Made by a program: the position numbers and the translations under genes
The notes under the pieces: generated by a model
Told to the model about the DNA's origin: nothing
What the model saw: the letters and a program-made list of their open reading frames with translations, nothing else
The model's database searches: none
Shown here: positions 1-6,316 of the stretch, one piece after another
Numbering within the stretch: position 1 is the first letter of the stretch
How the letters are laid out: every line of letters begins with the position of its first letter
Assembly (NCBI GenBank): GCA_947565875.1
Contig: CANOHR010000024.1
Coordinates: forward strand, 1 to 10,908
Source: an uncultured Pseudoflavonifractor sp.
Lineage (GTDB): Bacteria > Bacillota > Clostridia > Oscillospirales > Oscillospiraceae
DNA length: 10,908 nucleotides
Reading direction: 5' to 3'

Positions 1-225
1 TTTATCCACCTTTACGTTGGGATAATGGGATGGTATTTCCAAAACGGTTTGCTCCACCGTTTCCCCCATTTCAGACAGAGAGGGAAATCCAGGTCCGGGC
101 GCACAATGTGTGCCCCTACGGAGCAGGTTTCTCTTATTCTGCACACATACCGTCACAAAATAGTACCCCGCCCCACTGTAATCATACCTTTGCAGCCGCA
201 AAGGTTTTCTCTCCGGAAGGCTCAC
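1..225 (-). CDS. REP-associated IS200-like (Y1/HUH) transposase, N-terminal part, runs off left edge
   Basis: An uninterrupted 75-codon frame runs from a GTG at 225-223 to base 1 with no stop. Its N-terminus reads SLPERKPLRLQRYDYS, then GYYFVTVCVQNKRNLL, and near the edge LSEMGETVEQ and IPSHYPNVKVDK. From family knowledge this order (basic strand, YDYS, GYYFVT-C-Q, SEMG-VEQ, YPNVKVDK) is the typical start of REP-associated tyrosine transposases, whose HUH motif usually follows directly; that motif and the catalytic tyrosine lie outside the window. Such enzymes nick single-stranded REP hairpins next to GTAG. The GTG overlaps the phoH stop (GTGA), and AGGAAGG sits almost against it, so translational coupling is possible. 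A TTG at 201-199 preceded by GGAG is an alternative start. A GTAG hairpin lies inside the frame (97-119). Whether the gene is intact downstream cannot be judged. Confidence 0.82.
   Translation of the reverse strand, partial: MSLPERKPLRLQRYDYSGAGYYFVTVCVQNKRNLLRRGTHCAPGPGFPSLSEMGETVEQTVLEIPSHYPNVKVDK
97..119 (-). repeat. REP-like hairpin inside the transposase frame
   Basis: On the minus strand the element begins with GTAG (119-116), followed by GGGC and CACA pairing with TGTG and GCCC, with one A/C mismatch between the two stem parts. It matches the GTAG-headed hairpins at 1232, 9299, 9376 and 9862 in orientation and foot sequence. It is read through in frame as part of the coding sequence (RRGTHCAPGP). 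Confidence 0.75.
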
Positions 226-1193
226 CCCTTCCTGGCCCGCTTCTGCTCATCCTGCTCATATGCCTTGATGATGCGCTGGACGATGACATGGCGGACCACG
301 TCGGAGCCGGTGAGGGTGCAGATGGCGATGTCCTCCACACCCTTCAATACCCGCATGGCCTCCTTGAGGCCGCTTACCTTCTCGGTGGGCAGGTCGATCT
401 GGGTCACGTCGCCGGTGATGACGATCTTGCTGCCAAAGCCCATTCTGGTCAGAAACATCTTCATCTGCTCCCGGGAGGTATTCTGGGCCTCGTCCAGGAT
501 GATGAAGCTGTCGTCCAACGTCCGGCCCCGCATATAGGCCAGGGGGGCCACCTCGATATTGCCCCGCTCCAGATACTTCTGGTAGGTCTCCGCCCCCAGC
601 ATTTCAAAGAGGGCGTCATAGAGGGGCCGGAGATAGGGATCCACCTTGCTTTGAAGGTCGCCAGGAAGGAAGCCCAGCCGCTCCCCCGCCTCCACAGCGG
701 GGCGGGTAAGGATGATCCGGTTGACCTCCCCCGCCCGGAAGGCAGCTACGGCGGCGGCTACGGCCAGATAGGTCTTGCCCGTACCGGCAGGACCGATCCC
801 CAGGGTCACCAGATTCTTTCGGATGGCGTCCACATACTTTTTCTGACCCAAGGTCTTGGCCTTGATAGGCTTTCCCTTGGCGGTAACGCACAGCACGTCG
901 GCGGAAAACTGGCCGATCTTATCTTCATTCCCTGTCTTCACCAGATTGAGGATATAGCGCACGTTCTGCTCTGTGATGGTCTCGCCCCGGCCGATGAGCT
1001 TCAGAAGCCCTTCCAACGCCTTGACGGCGTAGATGACTCTCTCGCCATCCTCTCCCGTCACCTTCAGCCGCCCCTCCCGGCTCACCACCGTCACGTCCAG
1101 TTCCCGCTCGATGATCTTCACGTTTTCGTCCATGGCCCCAAAGAGGTTTACCGCCTCCTCCAGCCGCTCGATGGAAATGGTCTGTTCTACCAT
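222..1193 (-). CDS. phoH: PhoH family P-loop ATPase (YbeZ type)
   Basis: This 323-residue protein has the usual PhoH/YbeZ length. The N-terminal third (about 1-105) resembles the KH-like region of the family (ENVKIIERELDVTV, then GRLKVTGE). The C-terminal two thirds form a superfamily 1-like ATPase: Walker A GPAGTGKT at 134-141, TRPAVEAGERLGFLPGD at 163-179, Walker B FIILDEAQN at 230-238 and TGDVTQIDLP at 260-269. PhoH proteins are cytoplasmic NTPases linked to RNA metabolism and often to the RNase YbeY; the substrate here is unknown. The ATG at 1193 is preceded by AAAGGAG at good spacing. The gene lies 80 bases after yqfD on the same strand, the order seen in Bacillus (yqfC, yqfD, phoH), and no terminator was seen between them. 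Its stop overlaps the start of the transposase-like frame. ybeY, the common next neighbour, is not in the window. Confidence 0.95.
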   Translation of the reverse strand: MVEQTISIERLEEAVNLFGAMDENVKIIERELDVTVVSREGRLKVTGEDGERVIYAVKALEGLLKLIGRGETITEQNVRYILNLVKTGNEDKIGQFSADVLCVTAKGKPIKAKTLGQKKYVDAIRKNLVTLGIGPAGTGKTYLAVAAAVAAFRAGEVNRIILTRPAVEAGERLGFLPGDLQSKVDPYLRPLYDALFEMLGAETYQKYLERGNIEVAPLAYMRGRTLDDSFIILDEAQNTSREQMKMFLTRMGFGSKIVITGDVTQIDLPTEKVSGLKEAMRVLKGVEDIAICTLTGSDVVRHVIVQRIIKAYEQDEQKRARKG

Positions 1194-1231
1194 GGTAGGG
1201 TTCTCCTTTGTATACCGTTATTTTTATCAGC

Positions 1232-1252
1232 GGGAGGGGCAAGCCCCCCTAC
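1232..1252 (-). repeat. REP-like GTAG hairpin between yqfD and phoH
   Basis: On the minus strand GTAG is followed by a G-run that pairs with CCCC across a short CTTG loop, then TCCC. It fills part of the 80-base gap between yqfD and phoH and lacks a T-run directly after the stem, so it reads as a repeat rather than a terminator. It could still affect stability of the shared mRNA. It is the most degenerate member of the set. Confidence 0.6.
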
Positions 1253-1273
1253 TCTCCCCATGTCCCACAGGGA

Positions 1274-2482
1274 TCATTGAGCCGCAGGCACGAACCGCCC
1301 CAGTTCCTCCCTGCACTCCGCAGCGAGAGTTACCGCCAGCATTCCATCTACCTCCCGAACGGAAAAGCTGTGGCTCACCTCCTGGCCGGTATCCCCCAGC
1401 AGCTTCTGAAGCTGTAAAAGGAGCCTCTCTTCCAACATGGTCCGGGCGGCTTCCGGGTCTATGGGGGCCTCCACCGTCTCGTATGCCCGGTAGGTCTCCC
1501 GCGACAGGGAAAAGGGCAGCACCATATCTCCCGGGAGGGTCAGATTCCATGTCTTTGTTATTTTATCATATCTTTCAAAGGGAATTCCACCCTTTTGAAA
1601 AAAATCCCTTCTTCCGCCCAAAATGGTGACCGACCAGCGGCCGGCCTCCTCTCCGGTGTACGCCTTCACCTGAGCGGTAAGAGGGATGGCGGCGGTAAGG
1701 GTCCGCCAGGTACGGCCCTCCGCCTTTCCCATGGCCCGGACCGGCATCCACATCGGCGGCTCTTCGCTCCACTGGGGCGGGTCCATCTGGATGGAGCCCC
1801 GGATCAGCACATCTCCGGGAAGGACGGTAGCTCCCTCCTCCACCGCCGCGTCCCCCGACCAGGCCTCCAGGTGGGTGATGATGCCGGGAGCCTCCGCCAC
1901 AATGTCCCCCATCACTGTCTCATCCACTAATTCCGGCTTGTGGATCCGCTCGCGGACCACCACCTGGGCCCGGATCCCATGGAGGTTGACCGCCATCCAG
2001 GAGAGATCCTCCAACTGGAGAAGGGCCTCGTTGGAAATATCTTTCAACGCCAGAGAAGGCCCATACACGCCGGGACGAAGACCCTGGCGGCGGAGCTCGG
2101 TGAGGATGGCCTGGGTGGGCACCCGGTCGTTTCCCTCCACATCCACCACCAGTACGAACCGATTCAGGACGCATACCGCCGTCATGGCAAGGGCCAGCCC
2201 CACCCAAAAGGCATACCGCCGCCGAAACCGAAGGAGAAACGGGGGAACGCCCCCTCTCTCCTCCTCCCTGACCTCACACCCCGACCGCTGGGCCAGTTCC
2301 TCCAGCCCCTTCCGGTCCTTCCAGGCTACCGTGAGCCGGAGGGTGTGGCTGTCCGGCCACTCCACCGCCCAGAAGGCCGTTCCCCGCTGGGCGCACAGGT
2401 TCAGAAACCGCTCGGGAAAGGCCCCCGTCACCACCAGCCGGACGCTTCCCCGCAGCAGATTGACGATCTGGCTCACCGCCAT
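1274..2482 (-). CDS. yqfD: Sporulation protein YqfD, membrane anchored
   Basis: The protein has 402 residues, close to Bacillus YqfD. A soluble N-terminal part (about 1-85) contains LRGSVRLVVTGAFPERFLN, the family start. One membrane helix follows a basic stretch (FRRRY) at about 91-112. A long, presumably extracytoplasmic region carries LEDLSWMAVNLHGIRAQVVV near 157-176 and the PGIITHLEAWSGDAAVEEGA region near 199-218, both typical of the family. YqfD is known from Bacillus as a sporulation-stage protein needed for normal spore formation; its biochemical role is not established. The ATG at 2482 has a purine-rich site (GGGGGGAAAAG) just upstream, and only 13 bases separate it from the yqfC stop, so the two are surely co-transcribed. 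The ATG start also fits the family N-terminus. Confidence 0.93.
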   Translation of the reverse strand: MAVSQIVNLLRGSVRLVVTGAFPERFLNLCAQRGTAFWAVEWPDSHTLRLTVAWKDRKGLEELAQRSGCEVREEERGGVPPFLLRFRRRYAFWVGLALAMTAVCVLNRFVLVVDVEGNDRVPTQAILTELRRQGLRPGVYGPSLALKDISNEALLQLEDLSWMAVNLHGIRAQVVVRERIHKPELVDETVMGDIVAEAPGIITHLEAWSGDAAVEEGATVLPGDVLIRGSIQMDPPQWSEEPPMWMPVRAMGKAEGRTWRTLTAAIPLTAQVKAYTGEEAGRWSVTILGGRRDFFQKGGIPFERYDKITKTWNLTLPGDMVLPFSLSRETYRAYETVEAPIDPEAARTMLEERLLLQLQKLLGDTGQEVSHSFSVREVDGMLAVTLAAECREELGRFVPAAQ

Positions 2483-2495
2483 GGCTTTTCCCCCC

Positions 2496-2774
2496 CTACT
2501 CCAGTTCTACGGATCCTATTATCCCGGTAATGAGCAGTTCCTCGGCGGTCATGGCCCGCAGCACCAGGTCTTCCCCCTTGATCTTTACGATAAGCTTTCC
2601 GCCGCTGACCAGGATCTCCTCCGTCCCATAGGCCAATATCCCCCGGTGGTTGGACATACGCACCTCATGGCGGCCCGTTATCTCCACCCGGGCAAGGCCT
2701 GCCGCCTCGCCGGGAATATCAAGGGCCTGGATGGTACGCTCCAAAATGCCCTCCTTCTTCCCCTTTCGTTCCAT
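2496..2774 (-). CDS. yqfC: Sporulation protein YqfC (YabP/YqfC family)
   Basis: This small protein of 92 residues matches the YabP/YqfC family in length and pattern: a basic N-terminus, then EITGRHEVRMSNHRGILAYG (about 31-50), EEILVSGGKLIVKIKGEDL (52-70) and the closing ELLITGIIGSVEL. The repeated short beta-strand pattern is typical; no membrane segment or signal peptide is seen. Family members are sporulation proteins, sigma-E controlled in Bacillus; the molecular function is not defined. It is first in the yqfC-yqfD-phoH unit and divergent from murC. The ATG at 2774 follows GGGAGG by 8 bases, but that site lies inside a strong hairpin (2780-2820) followed by five T bases. Confidence 0.92.
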   Translation of the reverse strand: MERKGKKEGILERTIQALDIPGEAAGLARVEITGRHEVRMSNHRGILAYGTEEILVSGGKLIVKIKGEDLVLRAMTAEELLITGIIGSVELE

Positions 2775-2820
2775 AAAAACGCCCTCCCATTCCCGCTATG
2801 TATATGCGGCAGGGAGGGCG
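2775..2820 (-). promoter_or_regulatory. Hairpin with T-tract covering the yqfC ribosome binding site
   Basis: On the minus strand a perfect 9-bp stem (CGCCCTCCC with GGGAGGGCG) holds an inner CCGC/GCGG pairing and is followed by TTTTT and directly by the yqfC ATG. The 3' arm contains the only good ribosome binding site, GGGAGG. Read as RNA, it has the form of an intrinsic terminator and would also hide the binding site. Whether it acts as attenuator, translational switch or is bypassed by a transcription start inside the loop cannot be told from sequence. Confidence 0.65.
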
Positions 2821-2887
2821 GACATGAACCCGGCGCCTTCAGGAACGCTTTCCCGTATATCCTCCGGGATTTTTGTATAGAATTACC

Positions 2888-2916
2888 TTGCCAATCGCTC
2901 CGATTTGCTTTATAAT
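2888..2916 (+). promoter_or_regulatory. Sigma-A promoter of murC
   Basis: TTGCCA at 2888-2893 and TATAAT at 2911-2916 are separated by exactly 17 bases. Transcription would start near 2923, giving a short leader of roughly 30 bases before the murC ATG. Confidence 0.85.
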
Positions 2917-2951
2917 AATAACCCAATGAATGGAAAAAGGTTGTGTTTTCT

Positions 2952-4322
2952 ATGACAACTTCAGATATTACATCCTATCTGGCTCCCGGACGCCGGGCCC
3001 ACCTGGTTGGGATCGGAGGGGTGTCCATGGCTCCTTTGGCCGAGGTGCTTCACGGCACAGGCATGGTCATCACCGGCTCCGACTCCCGGGAAAGCGCCAC
3101 GGTACAGCACCTGCGCTCCCTCGGCATCCCCGTCTCCATCGGACAGCGGGCGGAAAATCTGGGTGACGCGGAACTGGTCATCCGCACCGCCGCCGCCCAC
3201 GACGATAACCCGGAGATCTCCGGCGCCCACACCCGGGGGATCCCCGTTTTTGAGCGGGCCCAGGCCTGGGGGGCCATCATGCGCCACTATAAAAACGCCC
3301 TGTGTGTCTCCGGCACCCACGGAAAGACCACCACCACCAGCATGTGTACCCACATCATCATGGCGGCGGGGCTAGATCCCACGGTGATGATCGGCGGCAC
3401 CCTGCCTCTTCTGGGAGCGGGGCACCGGGTAGGCCACGGGGATACCATCATTCTGGAAAGCTGCGAATACTGCAACTCCTTTCTCTCCTTCTTTCCCACC
3501 ATCGCCGTCATCCTCAACGTAGACGCGGATCATCTGGACTTTTTTAAAGATCTGGAGGATGTGGAGCATTCCTTCCGGGCCTTTGCGGACCTGGTGCCGG
3601 AGAAGACGGGGCTCATCATCGCCAACCGGGATGACAAAAATACCATGACCACCCTTCAGGGCGAGACCCGGCCCATCCTCACCTTTGGTCTTACGGAGGG
3701 CGATGTTCACGGGGAAAACCTCCGCTATGAAAAGGGCCTGCCCCGGTTCGACGTGGTCTTCCGGGGGGAGCGCTTCGCTCATATCGAACTTCAGGTCCCC
3801 GGTGAACACAACGTCCGGGACGCTTTGGCGGCGGCCGCCGCCACCATCTCCCTGGGCGTCCCCGCCGACGCTGTGGAAAAGGGGCTTGCCGGGTTCCGGG
3901 GGGCAGGACGCAGGTTTGAGAAAAAGGGAAGCCGCAACGGTGCCGATATCTATGATGACTACGCCCACCATCCCAATGAGGTGAAAGCCCTTTTGGAAAC
4001 CGCCATGAAGCTTGGTTACAAGCGGGTCATCTGCGCCTTCCAGCCTCATACCTACTCAAGGACCCAGGCTCTCTTTCAGGAGTTTGTAGAGGTGCTGAAG
4101 ATCCCCGATATGACCCTTCTGGCGGAGATCTTTGCCGCCCGGGAGGACAACACCCTGGGCATCTCTTCCAAAGATCTCAGCGCCCAGATCCCCGGCAGCG
4201 AGTATTATCCCACCTTGAAGGCCCTCACTGTCCGGCTTGAGGAACTGGCCCAGCCGGGGGATCTGATCCTTACGGTAGGGGCGGGAGACATCTATACCGT
4301 GGGTGAGGCGCTGGTCCGATGA
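2952..4322 (+). CDS. murC: UDP-N-acetylmuramate--L-alanine ligase
   Basis: MurC adds L-alanine to UDP-N-acetylmuramic acid with ATP, the first amino acid step of peptidoglycan precursor synthesis in the cytoplasm. The 456 residues show the three Mur ligase domains: N-terminal UDP-binding fold with HLVGIGGVSMAPLAE (17-31), central ATPase with P-loop GTHGKTTT (121-128), NVDADHLDFF (189-198) and GEHNVRDA (284-291), and C-terminal domain with DDYAHHPNEV (335-344), FQPHTYSRT (363-371) and TVGAGDIYTVGE (441-452). The ATG at 2952 is preferred because AAAAAGG ends 11 bases before it; an in-frame GTG at 2943 lies only 2 bases after that site. It has its own sigma-A promoter and is a single-gene unit, ended by a terminator at 4389-4426. 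It converges on the 4338-4865 gene with 15 bases between the stops. Confidence 0.97.
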   Translation: MTTSDITSYLAPGRRAHLVGIGGVSMAPLAEVLHGTGMVITGSDSRESATVQHLRSLGIPVSIGQRAENLGDAELVIRTAAAHDDNPEISGAHTRGIPVFERAQAWGAIMRHYKNALCVSGTHGKTTTTSMCTHIIMAAGLDPTVMIGGTLPLLGAGHRVGHGDTIILESCEYCNSFLSFFPTIAVILNVDADHLDFFKDLEDVEHSFRAFADLVPEKTGLIIANRDDKNTMTTLQGETRPILTFGLTEGDVHGENLRYEKGLPRFDVVFRGERFAHIELQVPGEHNVRDALAAAAATISLGVPADAVEKGLAGFRGAGRRFEKKGSRNGADIYDDYAHHPNEVKALLETAMKLGYKRVICAFQPHTYSRTQALFQEFVEVLKIPDMTLLAEIFAAREDNTLGISSKDLSAQIPGSEYYPTLKALTVRLEELAQPGDLILTVGAGDIYTVGEALVR

Positions 4323-4337
4323 AGGTTCTCAAAAAAG

Positions 4338-4865
4338 TCAAACGCAGGTACCGTCTTTTGCGGACCCTGTTTCGCTTTGTTCTGGTGTGGCCGCGGCGGT
4401 GAGGACCGTCGCGGCCTCTTTTTCCTCTTGGGCCTTTCTCTCCGCCTCCGCTTCAGCCTCCGCCTTCTCCTCCTTGCGCTTCAGCCGCTTTTTCCGCAGG
4501 GCGCGCCACTGGAAGATGACCCCAAACAGGGCAAAGACGGCAACGAGGAAGGCGGCGGAAAAGGCCCCCGCCGTTGGGGCAAACTCCCCCTTGAGAGAGC
4601 CCACGAAGCTGCCACAGACCCAGGCCAGGGCGCAGCCCATATAGTAGGGAATGGCAAAGCGCCACAGCCGGAGCAGCACCGCCGCCGCTCCTACCATGGA
4701 CAGCAGCATATATATCCCCGCCAATTCCGCCGATACAAACTCTCCCACCGTTATGTAGTAGGCTCCCGATCCCAGCACCAGAAATCCGGCGAAGCATACC
4801 AGCCCCCAGCCCAGCCGGACGGTGGGCAGGTGGGGCACGGACTTCTTCCCGGCATTTTCGTTCAT
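4338..4865 (-). CDS. Four-helix membrane protein of unknown function with charged C-terminal tail
   Basis: I do not recognise a family. The 175 residues show a short polar N-terminus, four hydrophobic segments (about 18-38, 45-66, 72-90, 99-120), then a strongly basic junction (RALRKKRLKRK) and an alanine/glutamate/lysine-rich stretch to about 152 that could form a coiled coil, then an Ala/Thr-rich end. With four helices both ends should face the same side, probably the cytoplasm by the positive-inside rule. The ATG at 4865 follows GGGAGGG with 7 bases spacing, and a good promoter lies at 4937-4965. It is transcribed alone, convergent with murC, and its last codons contain the murC terminator on the opposite strand. 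No terminator of its own is seen, so its transcripts may extend antisense into murC. Confidence 0.82.
   Translation of the reverse strand: MNENAGKKSVPHLPTVRLGWGLVCFAGFLVLGSGAYYITVGEFVSAELAGIYMLLSMVGAAAVLLRLWRFAIPYYMGCALAWVCGSFVGSLKGEFAPTAGAFSAAFLVAVFALFGVIFQWRALRKKRLKRKEEKAEAEAEAERKAQEEKEAATVLTAAATPEQSETGSAKDGTCV
4389..4426 (+). terminator. Intrinsic terminator of murC, inside the convergent gene
   Basis: A 12-bp stem (GGCCGCGGCGGT at 4389-4400 with ACCGTCGCGGCC at 4405-4416, one G-U pair) with a GAGG loop is followed by TCTTTTTCCT. It lies 66 bases past the murC stop and is at the same time the antisense of coding sequence near the C-terminus of the 4338-4865 protein. No T-run follows it in the minus direction, so it should act for murC only. 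Confidence 0.88.
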
Positions 4866-4936
4866 GGACGATCCCTCCCGTATGTCAGCCTGTAAACACC
4901 CCTCCGTTTGGGGCGCCGCTGTATCAAAGTGAAGCT

Positions 4937-4965
4937 ATTATAGCATCCAGAAAGGGGTTTGTCAC
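4937..4965 (-). promoter_or_regulatory. Extended -10 sigma-A promoter of the membrane protein gene
   Basis: On the minus strand GTGACA (4965-4960) and TATAAT (4942-4937) are 17 bases apart, and TGC directly before TATAAT makes an extended -10 element. The gene start at 4865 is about 65 bases downstream. Confidence 0.85.
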
Positions 4966-5020
4966 TATTTGCAGGAGAGGGGGAATGGAAATTTATCGCG
5001 ACAACCAGAAGAGGGAGAGC

Positions 5021-5045
5021 GTAGGGCGCGACGCCCCGGCGCGCC
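5021..5045 (+). repeat. REP hairpin, left half of the inverted pair
   Basis: GTAG (5021-5024) is followed by GGCGCG (5025-5030), the loop ACGCCCCGG, and CGCGCC (5040-5045): a perfect 6-bp stem with the REP foot. Confidence 0.8.
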
Positions 5046-5068
5046 ATAACGTGGTACCATGCAGGAGC

Positions 5069-5093
5069 GGCGGGCCGAGGCGTCCCGCCCTAC
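5069..5093 (-). repeat. REP hairpin, right half of the inverted pair
   Basis: On the minus strand GTAG (5093-5090) is followed by GGCGGG, the loop ACGCCTCGG, and CCCGCC: again a perfect 6-bp stem. The fifth stem pair is G-C here and C-G in the left half. Confidence 0.8.
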
Positions 5094-5150
5094 AGTCTCC
5101 CTCTCTCAACTGCCACCGCTAAATTTATCCTCCCCTTACGCCTTTCGTCT

Positions 5151-5194
5151 GAACAACAAAGGAGCGGCAGGACCTGTTGTTGGTCCTGCCGCTC
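5151..5194 (-). terminator. Intrinsic terminator of mreB
   Basis: A perfect 13-bp stem (GAGCGGCAGGACC and its complement, 5162-5174 with 5182-5194) with a 7-base loop lies 27 bases past the mreB stop. The minus-strand tail CTTTGTTGTTC is T-rich rather than a pure T-run. Confidence 0.82.
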
Positions 5195-5221
5195 TCTTAT
5201 CATTTTCTTCAAAGTCTTCTC

Positions 5222-6247
5222 TCAGGCGTTGAGCTGCTTGCGGCGGGAGAGGTTCATGGTGCCGTCCTGCATCCCATCCAGAGAATCCAGGCTCTTTCCG
5301 GTGCCGTAGGCCACACAGGAAATGGCGTCGTCGGCCACATGGGTCTCAATGCCGGTATGGGACTCGATAAGCTTGTCAAAGCCCTGGACCATAGAACCGC
5401 CGCCGGTCATCACGATGCCATTGTTGGAGATATCGGCCACCAACTCGGGGGGAGTGCGCTCCAGAACCCCGTGGATGGCCTCCAGGATCCGGGTGGAGGG
5501 CTCCTCGAAGGCCTCGATCATCTCGCTGGAGGTGACGGTAAAGACCTGGGGAAGTCCGGTCATCAGACTGCGGCCCTTGATCTCCACGCTCTTCTCCTCC
5601 TCGGGGGGGAAGACGCAGCCGATCTGCATTTTCAGCTCCTCGGCGGTGCGCTCACCGATGAGGACGTTGTGGCGGCGGCGGATATACTTGATGATGGCCT
5701 CGTCAAATTTATCGCCGGCGGTCTTGATGGAGGCGGACTCCACCACACCGCCCAGGGAGATAACGGCGATGTCGGCGGTGCCGCCGCCGATATCCACCAC
5801 CATGTGGCCGTCGGGCTTGGTGATGTCGATGCCCGCGCCGATGGCGGCGGCCACCGGCTCCTCAATGAGGTAGGCCCGGCGGGCGCCCGCCTGGATGCCG
5901 GCGTCTACCACCGCGCGCTCCTCTACCTCGGTGATGCCCGAGGGGACGCAGATGAGCAGGCGGGGTTTGAAGAGAGAGAAGGAGGTGACCTTCTTCATAA
6001 ACTCCTTGAGCATCCGCTCGGTCATGTCGTAGTCGGAGATGACGCCCTCCCGCAGGGGGCGGATGGCCACAATGTTGCCGGGGGTACGGCCCAGCATGGC
6101 CTGGGCTTCGGCGCCCACCTTGAGCAGCTTGCCGGTATTCTTGTCGATGGCCACCACGGAGGGCTCCCGCAGGACAACGCCCTTGCCCTTGACGTAGACC
6201 AGGATGGAGGCGGTACCCAGGTCGATCCCGATATCTTTACTGAACAT
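5222..6247 (-). CDS. mreB: Rod shape-determining actin homologue MreB/Mbl
   Basis: This bacterial actin assembles with ATP into membrane-bound filaments that guide the wall-elongation machinery. The 341 residues, normal for the family, carry phosphate-1 DIGIDLGTAS (5-14), connect motif EEPVAAAIGAG (129-139), phosphate-2 VVDIGGGTADIAVIS (150-164), GERTAEELK (198-206), ERTPPEL (263-269) and the adenosine motif GIVMTGGGSMVQGF (277-290). The MFSKDIGIDLGTA start and VKGKGVVLREPSVVA resemble Mbl more than canonical MreB, so mbl is a fair alternative name. mreC and mreD are absent from both sides, which also fits an Mbl-type or stand-alone copy. The ATG at 6247 follows GAGGTG by 7 bases. It has its own promoter (6317-6345), a leader hairpin at 6273-6294 and its own terminator, so it is a single-gene unit within a run of minus-strand genes. 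Confidence 0.96.
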   Translation of the reverse strand: MFSKDIGIDLGTASILVYVKGKGVVLREPSVVAIDKNTGKLLKVGAEAQAMLGRTPGNIVAIRPLREGVISDYDMTERMLKEFMKKVTSFSLFKPRLLICVPSGITEVEERAVVDAGIQAGARRAYLIEEPVAAAIGAGIDITKPDGHMVVDIGGGTADIAVISLGGVVESASIKTAGDKFDEAIIKYIRRRHNVLIGERTAEELKMQIGCVFPPEEEKSVEIKGRSLMTGLPQVFTVTSSEMIEAFEEPSTRILEAIHGVLERTPPELVADISNNGIVMTGGGSMVQGFDKLIESHTGIETHVADDAISCVAYGTGKSLDSLDGMQDGTMNLSRRKQLNA

Positions 6248-6272
6248 ATAAGCACCTCATATATCTTTCCGT

Positions 6273-6294
6273 TTCCCGGCTAGTGTTGCCGGAA
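6273..6294 (-). promoter_or_regulatory. Stem-loop in the mreB leader
   Basis: On the minus strand TTCCGGC pairs with GCCGGGAA around a 7-base loop (AACACTA), with one bulged G. It lies between the promoter and the ribosome binding site. There is no T-tract after it; a role in mRNA stability or translation is possible but not shown. Confidence 0.45.
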
Positions 6295-6316
6295 GGCTGT
6301 TATTTTAGACCTATTT

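Larger units (their letters stand above)
5011..5103. repeat. Inverted REP pair (BIME-like), 35-bp arms
   Basis: Arms 5011-5045 and 5069-5103 are inverted copies agreeing at 30 of 35 positions, with a 23-base centre that contains the palindrome TGGTACCA (5052-5059). The arms begin GAGGGAGA and each contains a GTAG-headed hairpin. Two of the five differences between the arms are compensatory within each half hairpin (5029 with 5041; 5073 with 5085). It lies between the mreB terminator and the promoter of the membrane protein gene. Confidence 0.85.
4866..5221. other. Gap between two minus-strand genes: promoter, inverted REP pair, terminator
   Basis: These 356 bases hold no credible gene. From left to right they contain the leader and promoter of the membrane protein gene (4937-4965), a large inverted REP pair (5011-5103), and the mreB terminator (5151-5194). 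A short CCCC/GGGG hairpin also lies in the membrane protein's leader near 4897-4911. Confidence 0.8.

Noticed and set aside
30..1280. 416-codon plus-strand open frame across phoH
   Set aside because: It is the antisense of phoH, whose motifs are clear; the product is rich in His, Gly and Leu with no family pattern.
2799..2807. CATATACAT in the yqfC leader loop as a sigma-E -10 box
   Set aside because: It is only partly like the sigma-E pattern, and no convincing -35 box lies at the right distance; TTCATG upstream is too weak.
2859..2877. Plus-strand hairpin TCCCG/CGGGA followed by ATTTTTG as a terminator
   Set aside because: The stem is only 5 bp, and no plus-strand gene lies upstream that would need a terminator.
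5177..6283. 368-codon plus-strand open frame across mreB
   Set aside because: It is the antisense shadow of a well-supported MreB gene in GC-rich DNA; the Gly/Asp/His-rich product shows no domain.
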